A stretch of 64,000 nucleotides of DNA from a bacterium (GCA_024742475.1 JANSYI010000010.1:1-64000), one strand, 5' to 3'; positions 9,590 to 19,031 are shown, counted from the first letter of the stretch. Notes: generated by a model from the letters alone, not told the origin. Numbers and translations: made by a program.

Positions 9590-10645
9590 CTACTCGAGGC
9601 CCATGGCCTCTTTCTCCGAGCACTCCACGATGTCTCCGTCATCGTTGTAGCAGACGTCCGTGCCGCCCACGACGTCATCGACGGCGTCGCTGAGGTCGCC
9701 TTCCTTGCGGCCGGTCGGCAGACGCTCACCGATGCTCTTCTCGGCGTTGCCGTCGACGACCGCGAGCCCGATCGCGCCGTGGACCTGGGTGAGGTCGAAC
9801 GAGCGGACGATGTCGTTGTCCTGCGACTTCCACTCGTTGTAGCGCACGAGCATCGCCCCGGTCTCGGGGTCTTCCTTCATCTTCAGCTCGGGCGAGGGGC
9901 CGAACCACTCCATGAACTTCTCCTTGACGATGTCGTCGTAGGTCTTGCCCGGCCAGACGTCGGTGCTGTAGGCGTAGAGGATCTTCCACAGCTCGTCGTC
10001 CTTGAAGAAGTAGAACTTGCGCAGGCCGTTGCCGGTGCGAACGAAGAGCATCTCCTCGCCGTTGTCGTCCTCGTACTCGAACTGAATGAGCGACACGCCC
10101 CACCGGTGGCGGGACGCCTTGGTGAAGTTGGTGTGGTCCGCCTTGAGCGAGGCGAGCTGGTCTTGGCGCCAGCGGGTGTTGACGTCTTGCTCGGTGGCGT
10201 CCTTGGCCGCCTCTTGGCGCTTGGCGTACTCGGTCTCGATGTCCTTGGCGAGGACCGTGTAGACCTGCGAGGGCGTCATGCCCCAGCGCATGTCCTCCAT
10301 GAGCGCGTAGACCCCGTACGCGGCGCTGAGCTCGGGCTTGGGATCTTGGAGCTTGCACTCCTTGGTCTTGTTCTTGCCCTTGCCGGTGGTCTTGCACTTC
10401 TCCACCGCCTTCTGACGCTTGGCGAGTTTGGGCCGCGGCTCGGGCTCCCACTGGGCCTCTTCATCGAGCTCGAACTCGGAGTCTTCGCCGAACATGCCGC
10501 CGTCGAGACTGTCGTCGCCACCGCCGACGCCCAGCAGGTTGCTGCCGTCGTCGGGGTTGTTCGAGCCCTTGTCCTTGTCGCAGCCGGCGCCGAGGGCCAG
10601 CGACAGAGTCAACACACTGAGGAGACCTTTTGCCGTGCTGTTCAT
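9590..10645 (-). CDS. lipoprotein of unknown function
   Basis: 351 residues. The N-terminus MNSTAKGLLSVLTLSLALG precedes a lipobox cysteine (LGAGC), so it is a probable lipoprotein. An acidic, Gly/Asp-rich linker (about residues 23-65) and a Lys-rich basic patch follow. The larger globular part begins near MRWGMTPSQVYTVLAKDI and contains several aromatic beta strands (FVRTGNGLRKFYFF). The WGMTPSQV phrase resembles the opening of small domains found in other myxobacterial lipoproteins, but I cannot name a family. It is encoded between mutS and the kinase on the same strand, with the kinase starting 18 bp after its stop. A sensory partner for that kinase is only a guess from position. Confidence 0.8.
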   Translation of the reverse strand: MNSTAKGLLSVLTLSLALGAGCDKDKGSNNPDDGSNLLGVGGGDDSLDGGMFGEDSEFELDEEAQWEPEPRPKLAKRQKAVEKCKTTGKGKNKTKECKLQDPKPELSAAYGVYALMEDMRWGMTPSQVYTVLAKDIETEYAKRQEAAKDATEQDVNTRWRQDQLASLKADHTNFTKASRHRWGVSLIQFEYEDDNGEEMLFVRTGNGLRKFYFFKDDELWKILYAYSTDVWPGKTYDDIVKEKFMEWFGPSPELKMKEDPETGAMLVRYNEWKSQDNDIVRSFDLTQVHGAIGLAVVDGNAEKSIGERLPTGRKEGDLSDAVDDVVGGTDVCYNDDGDIVECSEKEAMGLE

Positions 10646-10701
10646 GGCGGATTCGGGCGAAGTTAACACGAAACGCCCAGCACCGGGAGGTCTGCGCCGC
10701 C

Positions 10702-13344
10702 CTACCCCTCGCGAAGCTGGGCGGCGAGGTCTCGCAGCAGGTCGTGGGCGGCCCGGGGCGAGAGATCGTCCACGTCCACGTCGGCGAGCGCCTCGAGCAC
10801 GTCGTTGGCGACCGCCGGGTCGGGGCCTGCGGGCGCAGCAAGGGAGGATTCTTCGCCCGAGGACGGTGAGAACAGCGACAGCTGCGGGGACCCGCCGCCG
10901 CGGGGGTCGGCCTCGAGCCGCTCGAGGATCCGGCCAGCCCGGCGAAGCACGCGGGAGGGCAGCCCCGCCAGGCGCCCCACCTGCACCCCATAGCTGCGAC
11001 CCGCGGCACCCGGGGCGATCTGGTGCAGGAAGACGATGCGGCCCCGCTGCTCGTGCACCATCACGTGCATGTTGGCGACCCCGCCCAGCACGTTCTCGAG
11101 CGCGCACAGCTCGTGATAGTGGGTCGCGAACATGGTGCGGCAGCCGACCTGGTCGTGCAGGTGCTCGGTGATCGCCCATGCGAGCGCGAGGCCGTCGAAC
11201 GTGGCGGTGCCGCGCCCGATCTCGTCGAGCAGCACCAGCGAGGACGGCGTCGCGGCCGAGAGGATCTGCGCGGTCTCCCGCATCTCGACCATGAAGGTGC
11301 TGTCACCCCGGCCGAGGTCGTCTGCCGCCCCCACCCGGGTGAACACTCGATCGGTCAGACCGATGCGCGCCCGCGTCGCGGGGACGTAGCTGCCCATGTG
11401 CGCCAAGATGGTGATGAGCGCGGTCTGCCGCATGACCGTGCTCTTGCCGCCCATGTTGGGGCCGGTGAGCACCCAAAGCCGCGCCGCCTCGGTCCCCGCG
11501 GCGTGCAGGTGCACGTCGTTGGGCACGAACCTGCCCGCGTCGAGCATGCGCTCGACCACCGGGTGCCGGCCCGCGTCGATGTCGATGACCGGCTCTTCGA
11601 CCACGTCGGGCCGGCACAGGTCGTCGCGCTGGGCGACCTCGGCCAGCCCCGCCAGCACGTCGAGCGTCGCGACGCGCTCGCCGAGGTCGACGAGTCGCTC
11701 GGCCTGCGCGCTGATCCGCGACCGCAGGGCCTCGAACAGCGCCTGCTCTCGCGCCAGCGCCAGCGACTGGGCACCGAGCACCTTCGACTCGAGCTTGGCG
11801 AGCTCCTCGGTGACGTAGCGCTCGGCGTTGGCCAGCGTCTGCTTGCGGACGTACTCCTTGGGCACCTTGGCCAGGTGGGCCTTGGGCACCTCGAGAAAGT
11901 AGCCGAACACGCGGTTGTGCTGGACCTTGAGCGAGGGGATCTCGGTGCGCTCGCGTTCCCGCGTCTCGATGGCCGCCAGCGCCTCGCGTCCGCCGTCGCG
12001 CAGGGTGCGTTGCTCGTCGAGCTCGTCGTCGGCGCCCTCGCGAATCATGCCGCCCTCGCGCGTGTGGGCCGGCGGCTTGTCGACGATGTGCGTGTCGAGG
12101 TCGGCGAACACGTCTTCGAGAAGGTCGTCGCCCAGCGACAGCAGGTGCGGGATGGTGCGATCGGTCCGGCGTCCCGCCAGCTCCAGCAGGAACTGCTCGA
12201 GCTCGGGCAGCACCGCCAGCGAGTTGCGCAGCGACCCGAGCTCCCTCGGGTTGACCGACCCCAGCCGCGCGCGCGCCGTGAGCCGGACCATGTCGCGCAC
12301 GTCCTTGAGCCGCGACTGCAGCTCGGCCCGCAGCAGCGGCTCGGCGACGAGGGCATCGATCGCGTCGAGCCGGTCGGCGATGACCTGCCGGTCGCGCGAG
12401 GGCGAGCCGAGCCAGCGCCGCAGCAACCGCCCGCCCATCGCCGTCTTCGTGCCGTCGACAGCCCACAGCAGCGCACCCTTGCGCAGGCCGTCGCGCAGGG
12501 TACGAAACAGCTCGAGGTTGCGAATGGAGGTCTCGTCGAGCACCAGGTGGTTGGCGGGCTCGTGCCGGCGCAGGCGATGCAGCAGCAGCGTCTGCCCGGG
12601 CTGCGTGGCCTCGGCGTAGGCCAGCACCATGGCGCCGGCGACCTCCTCGGGCTCGCGAAGCTTGCCCGTGCCCGAGTCGTCGGCGAGCGCCCTGACCCGC
12701 CTGCGAACGATCGCAGGGGGAGCCTCGCCATACTCCAGGCGCGGCGCGTCGGGGGCCAGCGAGTCCCGGAGCCAGCCGTGCAGCGACTCGTCGGCGAGGA
12801 TCTCCCGCGGGTCGAAGCGCGCGAGCTCGGCCTGGGCCGCCGCCCGCGACGAACACCACAGCACGAAGTAGTCGGCGCTCGAGATGTCGCACAAGGACAG
12901 GGCAACGCCGCCCTCGGCTTCGACCACGGCCGCGAGGTAGTTGGGCACCCCCGGCTGAAGATGCTCCTCGTCGACCAGCGCCCCCGGGGTCACCACGCGC
13001 ACGACCTCGCGCCGGACGATGTTGGGCCCCTTGCGCTTCTTGGCCTCCTCGGGCGTCTCCATCTGCTCGCAGATGGCGACCTTGAGGCCACGCTCGACCA
13101 TGGTGCGCAAGTAGCCGCCCAGGGCGTGGTACGGGATGCCCGCCATGGGCACCGGGTCCTCGACGCCCTTGTCGCGGGTCGTCAGCGCGATGTCGAGGAT
13201 CGGCGCCACCTCGACCGCGTCGTCGAAGAACAACTCGTAGAAGTCACCCATCCGGAACATCAGGATCGAGTCCGGGTAGTTGGCTTTGATGCCGAGGAAC
13301 TGCCGCATGACCGGCGTGTCGGCGGAGTTGTGCGGGGCGGGCAC
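10702..13344 (-). CDS. mutS: DNA mismatch repair ATPase MutS
   Basis: 880 residues from GTG 13344, a normal MutS length. The mismatch-reading Phe-x-Glu motif is present near the N-terminus (RMGDFYELFFDDA), as are the connector and lever regions. The C-terminal ABC ATPase has Walker A (GPNMGGKST), the signature region (STFMVEMRETAQIL), Walker B (LVLLDEIGRGTATFDG) and the His switch (FATHYHELCALE). It recognises mispairs and recruits MutL in post-replicative repair. The longer frame to 13617 reads through a transcription terminator and into the SPOR gene, so it was rejected; GTG 13344 aligns with the usual start about 35 residues before RMGDFYE. No strong RBS is visible. No mutL lies nearby. 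Confidence 0.96.
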   Translation of the reverse strand: MPAPHNSADTPVMRQFLGIKANYPDSILMFRMGDFYELFFDDAVEVAPILDIALTTRDKGVEDPVPMAGIPYHALGGYLRTMVERGLKVAICEQMETPEEAKKRKGPNIVRREVVRVVTPGALVDEEHLQPGVPNYLAAVVEAEGGVALSLCDISSADYFVLWCSSRAAAQAELARFDPREILADESLHGWLRDSLAPDAPRLEYGEAPPAIVRRRVRALADDSGTGKLREPEEVAGAMVLAYAEATQPGQTLLLHRLRRHEPANHLVLDETSIRNLELFRTLRDGLRKGALLWAVDGTKTAMGGRLLRRWLGSPSRDRQVIADRLDAIDALVAEPLLRAELQSRLKDVRDMVRLTARARLGSVNPRELGSLRNSLAVLPELEQFLLELAGRRTDRTIPHLLSLGDDLLEDVFADLDTHIVDKPPAHTREGGMIREGADDELDEQRTLRDGGREALAAIETRERERTEIPSLKVQHNRVFGYFLEVPKAHLAKVPKEYVRKQTLANAERYVTEELAKLESKVLGAQSLALAREQALFEALRSRISAQAERLVDLGERVATLDVLAGLAEVAQRDDLCRPDVVEEPVIDIDAGRHPVVERMLDAGRFVPNDVHLHAAGTEAARLWVLTGPNMGGKSTVMRQTALITILAHMGSYVPATRARIGLTDRVFTRVGAADDLGRGDSTFMVEMRETAQILSAATPSSLVLLDEIGRGTATFDGLALAWAITEHLHDQVGCRTMFATHYHELCALENVLGGVANMHVMVHEQRGRIVFLHQIAPGAAGRSYGVQVGRLAGLPSRVLRRAGRILERLEADPRGGGSPQLSLFSPSSGEESSLAAPAGPDPAVANDVLEALADVDVDDLSPRAAHDLLRDLAAQLREG

Positions 13345-13389
13345 GGGAGGATCGAGTACCGCAGCGAGGCGTGAGTCCGCTACCCCACG

Positions 13390-13418
13390 AAAAAGGGCTC
13401 CCCGGTGAGGGAGCCCTT
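13390..13418 (-). terminator. intrinsic terminator of the SPOR-domain gene
   Basis: On the minus strand a perfect 10-bp stem, AAGGGCTCCC / GGGAGCCCTT, with a 6-nt loop (TCACCG) is followed by T residues (five including the end of the stem). It lies 24 bp past the stop of the SPOR gene and 46 bp before the mutS start, so mutS probably has its own promoter or depends on read-through. Confidence 0.85.
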
Positions 13419-13441
13419 CGCGGCAACGGCCGTCGCTTCGG

Positions 13442-14173
13442 CTACTTGCGGACCACGTAGGCGATGATCCTTTCCTTGGACTCGAACGCCTCCTTGGCTT
13501 CGATGCCCTCGGCCCAGGTGTCGAACGAGCCGACCCGGACCCGGTGCCACAGCCGGCCCTTGACCTCCTGCGACTCGACGCGCGCGCCGTGGCCCTTGGC
13601 GTTGAGGTCGGCGGCAAACGCCTCGGCCTGCTCCTTCTTGGCGAAGGCCTTCATCTGCAGGGTGAACTTGCGAATGCCCGGCTGGGGCTTGGCCGCGGTC
13701 TTGTTCGACGAGGCGAGCGCGGTGGGCTTGGCGGGCTTCTTCTTGGGCTCGGCCTTGGCCGCGGGCTTGGCGGGCGCCTCCTTGGGCTCGGCCTTGGGAG
13801 CCGCTGCCGCGGGGGCCGCAGCGGGTTGCTCGGCGCCACCGATGGCGGCCGCGGGAATGGCCGCCGCCTCCTCGGCCGCCTTCTCGGCCTCGAGGTCGCG
13901 GGTCGGGGGGACCTCGTCGATGGTGGAGGTCTTGAGACCCTGCTGGAAGCTCAGCTGCGTCTCGACCTCACCGTGGCCGTCGAGGATCGACAGCGAGTCG
14001 GCCGAGAGCGCCGCGACCTCGCCGCTGGGCCCGACCTCGACGCGACGGCCGACCATCACGCCCAGCGCAAAGACGAAGCATCCGACCACACTGAGGCCGA
14101 AGAACAGGAAGAAGATCTGACGGTTGTCCAGATTGAGCTCGACCTTGTCTTTCCACTTGTGCATCTCTCGCAT
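13442..14173 (-). CDS. SPOR-domain membrane protein
   Basis: 243 residues. A short cytoplasmic N-terminus is followed by one transmembrane helix (about residues 19-42, FFLFFGLSVVGCFVFALGVM). A long Ala/Pro/Lys-rich linker with repeated KAEPK-type units follows (about residues 95-160), and then a C-terminal SPOR domain (about 167-243: FTLQMKAFAKKEQAEAFAAD ... RVRVGSF). SPOR domains bind denuded glycan strands of septal peptidoglycan, so a role in division or envelope remodelling is likely (FtsN/DamX-like layout). ATG 14173 has a good RBS (GGAGGA about 8 bp upstream). The linker resembles a periplasm-spanning arm. The gene ends at a clear intrinsic terminator. Confidence 0.9.
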   Translation of the reverse strand: MREMHKWKDKVELNLDNRQIFFLFFGLSVVGCFVFALGVMVGRRVEVGPSGEVAALSADSLSILDGHGEVETQLSFQQGLKTSTIDEVPPTRDLEAEKAAEEAAAIPAAAIGGAEQPAAAPAAAAPKAEPKEAPAKPAAKAEPKKKPAKPTALASSNKTAAKPQPGIRKFTLQMKAFAKKEQAEAFAADLNAKGHGARVESQEVKGRLWHRVRVGSFDTWAEGIEAKEAFESKERIIAYVVRK

Positions 14174-14194
14174 CGCTCGTCCTCCGGTTGGCTT

Positions 14195-14214
14195 GGAGAT
14201 CTCGTGGAGATCTC
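14195..14214. promoter_or_regulatory. tandem palindromic octamers in the SPOR gene leader
   Basis: Two copies of GGAGATCTC at 14195-14203 and 14206-14214 repeat at an 11-bp period, about one helical turn. Each contains the perfect palindrome GAGATCTC. They lie 22-41 bp upstream of the SPOR gene start, 3' of a weak promoter-like string on the minus strand (TTGTCC, about 17 bp, TAACTG). This is the layout of a small operator, but no regulator is identified. Confidence 0.35.
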
Positions 14215-14265
14215 TTCTGCACAGTTACGCGAGCGACGGATGTGGGACAAAAAAGTGGAACCGGC

Positions 14266-15786
14266 CTACTGAACGATCTTGAGGGTCGGATCGGGGTCTC
14301 GCAGCGCGGGCAAGGTCTTCTTCTCGGGGACCTCACCGGCGGGGTTGGTGCCCCGACGAATGATCTCGGTGGTCGGCGGATAGTTGAGGTCCCAGCTCTC
14401 GGACTTCACGACCTCGCCGGCCTGGATGAACTTGCGCGTGCGCTCGAGCTTGAAGCCGCGACGACCTCGCTGCGCCAGGCTCTCGCTGCCCGAGACGAAG
14501 CGGGCGTCGTCTCGCCAGACCGTGCCGTAGGGCACCGATTCCTTCAGCGTTCGCTCGAAGGCCACCTGGTAGGGCCTGCGAGGGCCGAGCACCTCGGCGT
14601 GCACCTTGCCCGAGGAGACGGTCATGTGCAGCACGACGGGGAAGTCGTACGGGTTGCGCACCTTCATGTCGACGGTGGGCCACACGACCGTGCTGTCGAG
14701 CCCCATGTCGACGTAGCTGCTCGGGCGCGAGTGGGGCCGCGCCGAGACGACCTCGAGCCCGCCGAAGAAGCTGGCGCCGAAGATGGTGGAGCTGACCTGG
14801 CAGATGCCGCCGCCGAGCACGTCGACGAGCGTTCCGCCGGAGATGCCGGTGCCGTAGCGATAGCCGTTCTCGGCCGACCGCGCGCCGACGACCTCGTTGA
14901 ACGAGAACACCTCGCCGGGCTCGAGCACGAAGCCGTCGATCGCGGTCGAGCCCACCTTGAGGTTGTGGGTCCGGTCCTTGTGGGCGTCGTCGGTGCGATA
15001 CGGGGTGTCGAAGCTGCCCAGCACCACCGAGATGTCGAGGTCGTCCGCAATGGAGGCCAGCGGGTCCTCCACCGGGGGCTTGTGCGCGACCACGAGTTCC
15101 ACCTCCGCCGCGCCCGAGGCGAGCCCGGTGGCGACGGCCGAGAGCGAGTCGTAGGCGAGCAAGGCCGTGCCCGCCCGCGCGGGCAGGACCTTGCGGCCCT
15201 GAAAGTCCAGGCGCGTGGGGAGGGACGGGCTCTCCACCGAGGGCGCCAGCGCGCGCAGCTGCGCGAGTGCCAGGGTCTCATCGAAGCTGTAGGTGACCGG
15301 CAGGTCGACGGCGCCGTCGGCCGCCGCGATGCGGGCCAGCAGGTCGACGATCGGCTCGCCGCTGCGACCGACCTCGAGCGCCGCTTCGACCGCTCGATCG
15401 ACGGCCGCGGTCGCACCCAACTGGGCCGCCGTGGTCTGCACCGAGGCTTCGCCCGCCCGCAGTGTCATGGGCCGCTGCATCGACGACGCGCCGGCCTCCT
15501 GCGCGACGGCGCGCAGCTCCTCCCCCGACGTCTCGCCCGCGTCGGCGCCGGCGATGCGCACCCCGGCGACGACCGTGTCGGCCGCCTGCCCCGCCGCCCA
15601 CGCGCCGTGGACCTGGGCCCCGCCCCAGCCGAGCGCGGCGAGCAGCGCCAGGCCCTCGATGCGCGACGCCAGCCGAGCCGCCGGTGAGCGTGGCCCGCCA
15701 CCGGACCCGACCTCGGCGTGCTCACGCCGGCCGGGAGCGGAGCTTGCGGGCGCGTCGGCGGTCCTGAGCGCGACTTCGGTCATCAT
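14266..15786 (-). CDS. VanW-family exported protein
   Basis: 506 residues. The N-terminus is followed at about residues 40-60 by a hydrophobic segment (LALLAALGWGGAQVHGAWAA), a signal anchor. The middle has two putative peptidoglycan-binding-like repeats, with REW-type strands around AGVRIAGADAG and LPVTYSFDE. The C-terminal VanW domain shows the family hallmark FSFNEVVGARSAENGY...GGGICQVSST and the RPHS motif. VanW proteins accompany envelope-modifying genes; their biochemical role is not settled. The start is one of two adjacent ATG codons (15786 or 15783). The gene reads toward the SPOR-domain gene 93 bp downstream, consistent with a cell-wall theme. Confidence 0.88.
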   Translation of the reverse strand: MMTEVALRTADAPASSAPGRREHAEVGSGGGPRSPAARLASRIEGLALLAALGWGGAQVHGAWAAGQAADTVVAGVRIAGADAGETSGEELRAVAQEAGASSMQRPMTLRAGEASVQTTAAQLGATAAVDRAVEAALEVGRSGEPIVDLLARIAAADGAVDLPVTYSFDETLALAQLRALAPSVESPSLPTRLDFQGRKVLPARAGTALLAYDSLSAVATGLASGAAEVELVVAHKPPVEDPLASIADDLDISVVLGSFDTPYRTDDAHKDRTHNLKVGSTAIDGFVLEPGEVFSFNEVVGARSAENGYRYGTGISGGTLVDVLGGGICQVSSTIFGASFFGGLEVVSARPHSRPSSYVDMGLDSTVVWPTVDMKVRNPYDFPVVLHMTVSSGKVHAEVLGPRRPYQVAFERTLKESVPYGTVWRDDARFVSGSESLAQRGRRGFKLERTRKFIQAGEVVKSESWDLNYPPTTEIIRRGTNPAGEVPEKKTLPALRDPDPTLKIVQ

Positions 15787-15925
15787 GCCGACCCTATGGA
15801 TCGCGCGGCCCCCCTCCAAAAAACCCGCCGCCGCGGGCCCGGCCGGGAACCTGCGAGCGAGGCGACTGTCCAACCGGTAGAGCACCGAATCGGGGCCCCC
15901 ACGCTCCTCGAGCACAACTCGAGGC

Positions 15926-17392
15926 ATGAAGTTCAACCCGCCAAGATTCCAACGTTTCTTCGGCAGCCCGCAGATTCCGCTCCGCAACCGCGCTATGACT
16001 GACTCGATGACGGACTCGCGCCCGCACGTCACCCAGGTCCGGGTGGAACGCTCCCTGCCCGTGTGGGTCAAGCTGTGGACCGTCGTGATCCTCGCCAACA
16101 TCGGCGGGTTCGCGGTGGCGATCTGGGTCGCGGGCAGCATGCGCGCGATCCCGTCCTCGACGGGCATGCAGTCGGGCCTGCTGTTCGCCTACTACGCCGC
16201 GATGGTCGTCATCGCGGTGCTCGACGCCTTCCTGCTCGACGAGGTCCTCTTCAAGGGCGGGTTCCGCAAGACCCACATCCAAGGGCGCATCCCGAGGCTC
16301 AGCGCGCGCGGTGGCGGCGGCGCAGATGTCGAGCAGGCCGCGGCGGCGATGAAGAGGACGACGATGGGGTTCCCCTTCCTGCTGCTCGTCAGCGGCGGCA
16401 TCACCTACATGGCGTTCAACTTCGTCAACCACGACTTCGACGCCTACTACAGCCGCGTCGGCAAGCACGTCGTCGCCATGCACCTGGGCACCGACGAGGA
16501 GCAGATCGAAGCCGTCCGCACCCTGTCGATCCGCCGAGAGCCTCAGGTGCTCCCGGCGCTCAAGTGGCGCACGGCCCAAGGTGGTGAGCCCGCGAAGTGG
16601 GCGGCGTGGGCCCTGGGACGCTTCACCGACCTGCCGACCCGGCGCCCCCTCAAGGCACCGCTCGTCGCCGCCTCCCGCAGCGATGACCCCGGCCTTCGGC
16701 GCGAGGCCCTCGTGGCGCTCGGACGCATCCAACATCGCGCCGCCGACGACGCCATTCACGCCGAGATTCGGGCCCAACGCGACCGCGACGAGCGCGTCGA
16801 CGGGCGACTCCTCTATGCCCTGGGCGCCATCCAGACCCTCAGCTCGGTGCCGCTGCTCGAGGACCTCCTGCACACCGCCAAGCCCCAGACGCAGCGACTC
16901 GCCGCGTGGGCGCTCGCGCAGCACCGCGACCAGCGGGGCGGACGAGCGGTGGTCAAGATCCTCGAGGCCCGGCTGCCCACCGCCTCGCACGAGGTGCGCT
17001 GCGCCATCGTGCACGCGCTGGGCATCCTTGCCGACGAGCAGTCCAACCTCGCGCTGATGGACGCCTACGACCGCGCCACGCCGGCCGAGCGCGCGACGAT
17101 CTGCGCTCGCCTGCAGCTGAGCATGCGTCCCGATGGGGACGACGACGACCGCGTCGACCTGTTCATGCCGCAGGACACCTTCGCCATGAAGGTGGTGATG
17201 TCGATGGCGCAGATGCGCGCCACCAGCGGAGACGTCCGCGCCCGGGCCGAGCCCTGGCTGGAGCGGATCGTCGCCGACGAAGAGACCACCCCCGCGGCAC
17301 GCGAGTCCGCCAAGAGCCTGCTCGCCGGAATCCGATCGGGACGCGACGACAACGCCGCCCCCTCGGTCGACGAGGCCCTGGGCATCGAGTAG
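15926..17392 (+). CDS. membrane protein with HEAT-like repeats
   Basis: 488 residues from ATG 15926, which has GAGG 5 bp upstream; ATG 15995 would remove 23 residues and is possible. Two N-terminal transmembrane helices (about residues 48-70 and 87-110) and a third near 150-172 (FPFLLLVSGGITYMAFNFV) are followed by about 300 residues of alpha-helical HEAT/PBS-lyase-like repeats (LRREALVALGRIQHRAADDA, EVRCAIVHALGILAD). It is probably a scaffold held at the membrane. It is divergent from the VanW gene across 139 bp and 58 bp upstream of the pseudokinase gene, so it may be co-transcribed with it. No enzymatic motif is visible. Confidence 0.82.
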   Translation: MKFNPPRFQRFFGSPQIPLRNRAMTDSMTDSRPHVTQVRVERSLPVWVKLWTVVILANIGGFAVAIWVAGSMRAIPSSTGMQSGLLFAYYAAMVVIAVLDAFLLDEVLFKGGFRKTHIQGRIPRLSARGGGGADVEQAAAAMKRTTMGFPFLLLVSGGITYMAFNFVNHDFDAYYSRVGKHVVAMHLGTDEEQIEAVRTLSIRREPQVLPALKWRTAQGGEPAKWAAWALGRFTDLPTRRPLKAPLVAASRSDDPGLRREALVALGRIQHRAADDAIHAEIRAQRDRDERVDGRLLYALGAIQTLSSVPLLEDLLHTAKPQTQRLAAWALAQHRDQRGGRAVVKILEARLPTASHEVRCAIVHALGILADEQSNLALMDAYDRATPAERATICARLQLSMRPDGDDDDRVDLFMPQDTFAMKVVMSMAQMRATSGDVRARAEPWLERIVADEETTPAARESAKSLLAGIRSGRDDNAAPSVDEALGIE

Positions 17393-17450
17393 GACGCCGC
17401 GCCCTCGCGCATCTCTGCGCGATCGCGCCGGTTCGGGGTAGCCTGCGGGG

Positions 17451-19031
17451 GTGGAGTCGTTCCCAGCCGAGACCGAGCTGGACCCCGGCGAGATCGTGGC
17501 CCCTGGGGCCAGCGCCGGGGCACCGCTCCGCATTCGCGAGCCGCTGACCGAGCTTCCCCACGGCATCTGCTACCGCGCGCGACAAGACGGGGTCTCGGTC
17601 CTCGTCACCGCGATCGACCCCGTGTTCGTCGCCGACCTCGGGGTGCTCGCCGGCCTGCGTCGAGACCTGGACGCGGCGCGCGCCCGTCAGCATCGCGGCC
17701 TGCTCCCCCTGCACGGCTACGGCCGGCCCGAGCGGCACCTGCTCATCGTCGAGCACGACCCCGGCGGCACCACGATCCGCAACTTCGTCACCCACCGGAT
17801 CTCCCGGGGACGCCCCCTGGACGCCGAGGCCGCGTTCACCCTGATCGGGCACCTGTGCAACGCCTTGGCCGCCCTGCACCCCGAGGTGATTCACGGCTAC
17901 GTCAACGCGGACACCACCTTCGTCAGCGAGTCGGGGCGCGTGTTCCTCTCGGCCCAGGCGCTGGGTCGCTTCATCGCCCGCACGCCCGGCTTCGCGCGCC
18001 ACCGACAGGCCGGTCAGCTGCCCAACGTGACGCCCGAGCAGCTGCTCGCCACCCCGCAGCTCAGCCCGGGCACCGACGTCTTCGCGCTCGGCGCCCTGTT
18101 CTTGGAGATGGTCACCGGCCGCTCGCTCATGGAGGCGGGTCAGCCGATTCACACGCTGGGCGTCGTCGGGCCCCCCGGGCTGCTCATGTGCCTCGAGCGC
18201 GCGACGGCCCCCTCCCCCACGGCGCGGCCCCCCGACGTGGGGGCCTTCAAGGACGAGCTGCTCGAGGCGCTCGGAGAGGGCCCGCTCGAGCGCCACGCCA
18301 CCCTCTCGGTGCCCATCCCGCCCCCGCCGGGCCCGGGCGTGCCGCCGCCGGTCTCGCCTCCCAAGGCGCTGCGTCCTGTGCCAACCCACGCCGCCGGGCC
18401 ACCGCCTCCGCCACCCTCTCGGCCCGCGCCACCGCCACCCGCTGCGCCGCCGCCCCCAGCCCCGGCGGGCGCGCCCGAGCCGACCCCCGCCGCGAGCTCC
18501 TCGATGCTGGGGCTCTCGCTCGAGAACATCGACGAGGTCCAGCTCTCGACGATCGACGGTGAGCGCAGCGAGGTCGCGTTCCTCGGCGACAACCTGCCCG
18601 CAGCGCCCGGCGAAGCGGCGGGGCACGGCAGCCGGCCACCGACGGACTCGGGCTTGAACACGTCGCGGGCGGGGCCTTCGTACTTCATCGTGCGCGACGG
18701 CAAGCTCGAGGGGCCCATGCCGTTCTCGCGGATTTCCGAGCGCGCGGCGAACGGCGAGCTGGAGCTCGACGCGCGAGTGCAGGATCGGACCAACGGCGTC
18801 GAGCACCCGGTCGCGTCGATCCCCATGCTGCGCCGGCTCGTCGAGTCCGTGGAAGACCGCAAGGAGCTGCTGCGCTTCTCGAGCGAGCGCGCCGCTCCCC
18901 GGACCGGACCCGCGCCCCCGCCCCCGCCCAAGACACCCCGGCCGCCGCGGGACCTGCGTGGCCTCTACACCCTGCTGATGGTGCTCGCGGCCCTGGGCGT
19001 GTTCGTCGGCGCAGGCATCTGGTTGATGTGA
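17451..19031 (+). CDS. tail-anchored pseudokinase with proline-rich linker and GYF_2-like domain
   Basis: 526 residues from GTG 17451. Residues about 25-275 follow the layout of a protein kinase, but the catalytic residues are missing. No Gly-rich loop is recognisable, the HRD loop is replaced by VIHGYVNADTTFV, and no DFG is present. The later GTDVFALGALFLEMVTGRS matches the D-x-(W/Y)-S-x-G helix region of kinases. A Pro-rich linker covers about 285-350. Residues about 410-465 (YFIVRDGKLEGPMPFSRI...) resemble the GYF_2 domain, and a single transmembrane helix forms the extreme C-terminus (LYTLLMVLAALGVFVGAG). I infer a membrane-tethered cytoplasmic adaptor that binds partners rather than phosphorylating them. 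It follows the HEAT membrane protein on the same strand. Confidence 0.8.
   Translation: MESFPAETELDPGEIVAPGASAGAPLRIREPLTELPHGICYRARQDGVSVLVTAIDPVFVADLGVLAGLRRDLDAARARQHRGLLPLHGYGRPERHLLIVEHDPGGTTIRNFVTHRISRGRPLDAEAAFTLIGHLCNALAALHPEVIHGYVNADTTFVSESGRVFLSAQALGRFIARTPGFARHRQAGQLPNVTPEQLLATPQLSPGTDVFALGALFLEMVTGRSLMEAGQPIHTLGVVGPPGLLMCLERATAPSPTARPPDVGAFKDELLEALGEGPLERHATLSVPIPPPPGPGVPPPVSPPKALRPVPTHAAGPPPPPPSRPAPPPPAAPPPPAPAGAPEPTPAASSSMLGLSLENIDEVQLSTIDGERSEVAFLGDNLPAAPGEAAGHGSRPPTDSGLNTSRAGPSYFIVRDGKLEGPMPFSRISERAANGELELDARVQDRTNGVEHPVASIPMLRRLVESVEDRKELLRFSSERAAPRTGPAPPPPPKTPRPPRDLRGLYTLLMVLAALGVFVGAGIWLM

Noticed and set aside
11023..13374. 783-codon open frame antisense to mutS
   Set aside because: Composition is typical of a GC-rich shadow frame and the minus strand encodes a complete MutS with all ATPase motifs.
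15850..15950. Possible tRNA near a GGTAGAGCACC string
   Set aside because: Only a D-arm-like phrase is present. No acceptor stem, anticodon stem or GTTCGAA T-loop can be paired around it on either strand.
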